Below are positions 63,701 to 64,000 of a DNA stretch of 64,000 nucleotides, in pieces. The notes under the pieces were generated by a model. That model had not been told where the DNA came from, ran no database searches, and saw nothing but the letters and a program-made list of their open reading frames with translations. This DNA comes from JBCDGZ01 sp038750655. GTDB taxonomy: Bacteria > Bacteroidota > Bacteroidia > Chitinophagales > Saprospiraceae. The DNA is taken from assembly GCA_038750655.1 (NCBI GenBank), contig JBCDGZ010000012.1:16400-80399 (forward strand). The letters are read 5' to 3'. Position 1 is the stretch's first letter, and each line of letters opens with the position of its first letter. The position numbers and the translations under genes are program-made.

Positions 63701-64000
63701 ATGAAAGTGAAAATTATGAAGAGGATGCAGCTGAAGTTCGGAATCGTCATTTCTCTGCTGGTATTATTTTATGCTTGTACCGATGACCTCTCCCGGTCGT
63801 CCGCGAAGCATCGATTCGAACTGTTAGAACCGGCTGCCACCGGCCTGGAAGCCAGCAATATTTTGCAGCCTGATGTTGACTTCAATGTCTTCAACTACAT
63901 GTACTATTACAACGGCGGAGGCGTCGCCACCGGCGATTTTAACCAAGATGGGCTGGAAGATATTTTTTTTACCTTCAACCAAAGTAGCAATCGACTCTAC
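63701..64000 (+). CDS. CRTAC1-like FG-GAP lipoprotein, 5' part only (cut by window edge)
   Basis: The first 100 codons are in the window; starts two bases after the previous stop. A start at 63716 (MKRMQLKFG) is also possible. The signal ISLLVLFYAC gives a lipobox Cys near 27. The mature part matches the previous gene: FNVFNYMYYYNGGGVATGDF and NQDGLEDIFFTFNQSSNRLY (against the FNIFRYRNFYNGGGVGIGDI of its neighbour). Clearly a tandem paralogue. Confidence 0.9.
   Translation, partial: MKVKIMKRMQLKFGIVISLLVLFYACTDDLSRSSAKHRFELLEPAATGLEASNILQPDVDFNVFNYMYYYNGGGVATGDFNQDGLEDIFFTFNQSSNRLY

Overview
The window looks like chromosomal DNA of a marine or sludge Bacteroidota, most likely Saprospiraceae/Lewinella-like. 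It carries a SusC/SusD pair, a hybrid two-component regulator (HTCS), secreted proteins ending in type IX secretion (T9SS) sorting domains, CRTAC1-like FG-GAP lipoproteins, TPR-CHAT proteins and promoters with the Bacteroidota -7 element TAnnTTTG. The taxonomic placement rests on gene content only. I saw no tRNA, rRNA, CRISPR array or transposase.

Region 1 (1-7340, minus strand): a very large protein (at least 2298 residues, running off the left edge) with an N-terminal caspase-like peptidase, a NACHT/STAND NTPase and a long helical C-terminus. It is translationally coupled (ATGA overlap) to a small upstream protein resembling the EACC1 adaptor of bacterial conflict systems. Together they look like an NTP-dependent cell-suicide or defence module. 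Two overlapping hairpins lie in the leader.

Region 2 (7340-16300, minus strand): an HTCS regulator, a beta-helix-like surface protein split by a one-base frameshift, and a T9SS-sorted protein. The promoter of the surface protein has a perfect -7 element, no -33 element and four direct repeats spaced exactly 21 bp. This promoter, with scraps of its flanking genes, is duplicated 5 kb away in front of a chimeric pseudogene and therefore upstream of the EACC1-caspase operon.

Region 3 (16500-26700): mixed genes. These are a TspO-like membrane protein, two related helical-repeat proteins, a pair of glycine-zipper proteins, a DUF4198-like protein with twelve histidine-rich nine-residue repeats, an HTH plus sensor-domain regulator and a small Fn3-like secreted protein.

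Region 4 (26880-45900, plus strand): the most interesting locus, one tightly packed run of 13 genes of about 19 kb behind a single good promoter candidate. It contains two separate vWA + PP2C + kinase triads of the TerY-P type. Around them are an Hsp70-like ATPase with a large N-terminal extension, a membrane-anchored periplasmic vWA-like protein, a membrane coiled-coil protein, an FtsK-like protein with a degenerate P-loop, two nucleoside phosphorylase/nucleosidase-fold proteins (one with altered catalytic residues and a WG-repeat tail), and a PIN nuclease-kinase fusion. I infer a membrane-spanning, phosphorylation-controlled stress or conflict response with RNA-cleaving and nucleoside-processing outputs. 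The individual families are known; I do not recognise this exact assembly.

Region 5 (46000-64000): an M43-like metalloprotease with a T9SS tail, a lipoprotein, a TPR-CHAT protease divergent from an ECF-like sigma factor and a TPR anti-sigma-like protein, an AraC regulator, SusC/SusD, and two CRTAC1-like FG-GAP lipoproteins, the second cut by the right edge.
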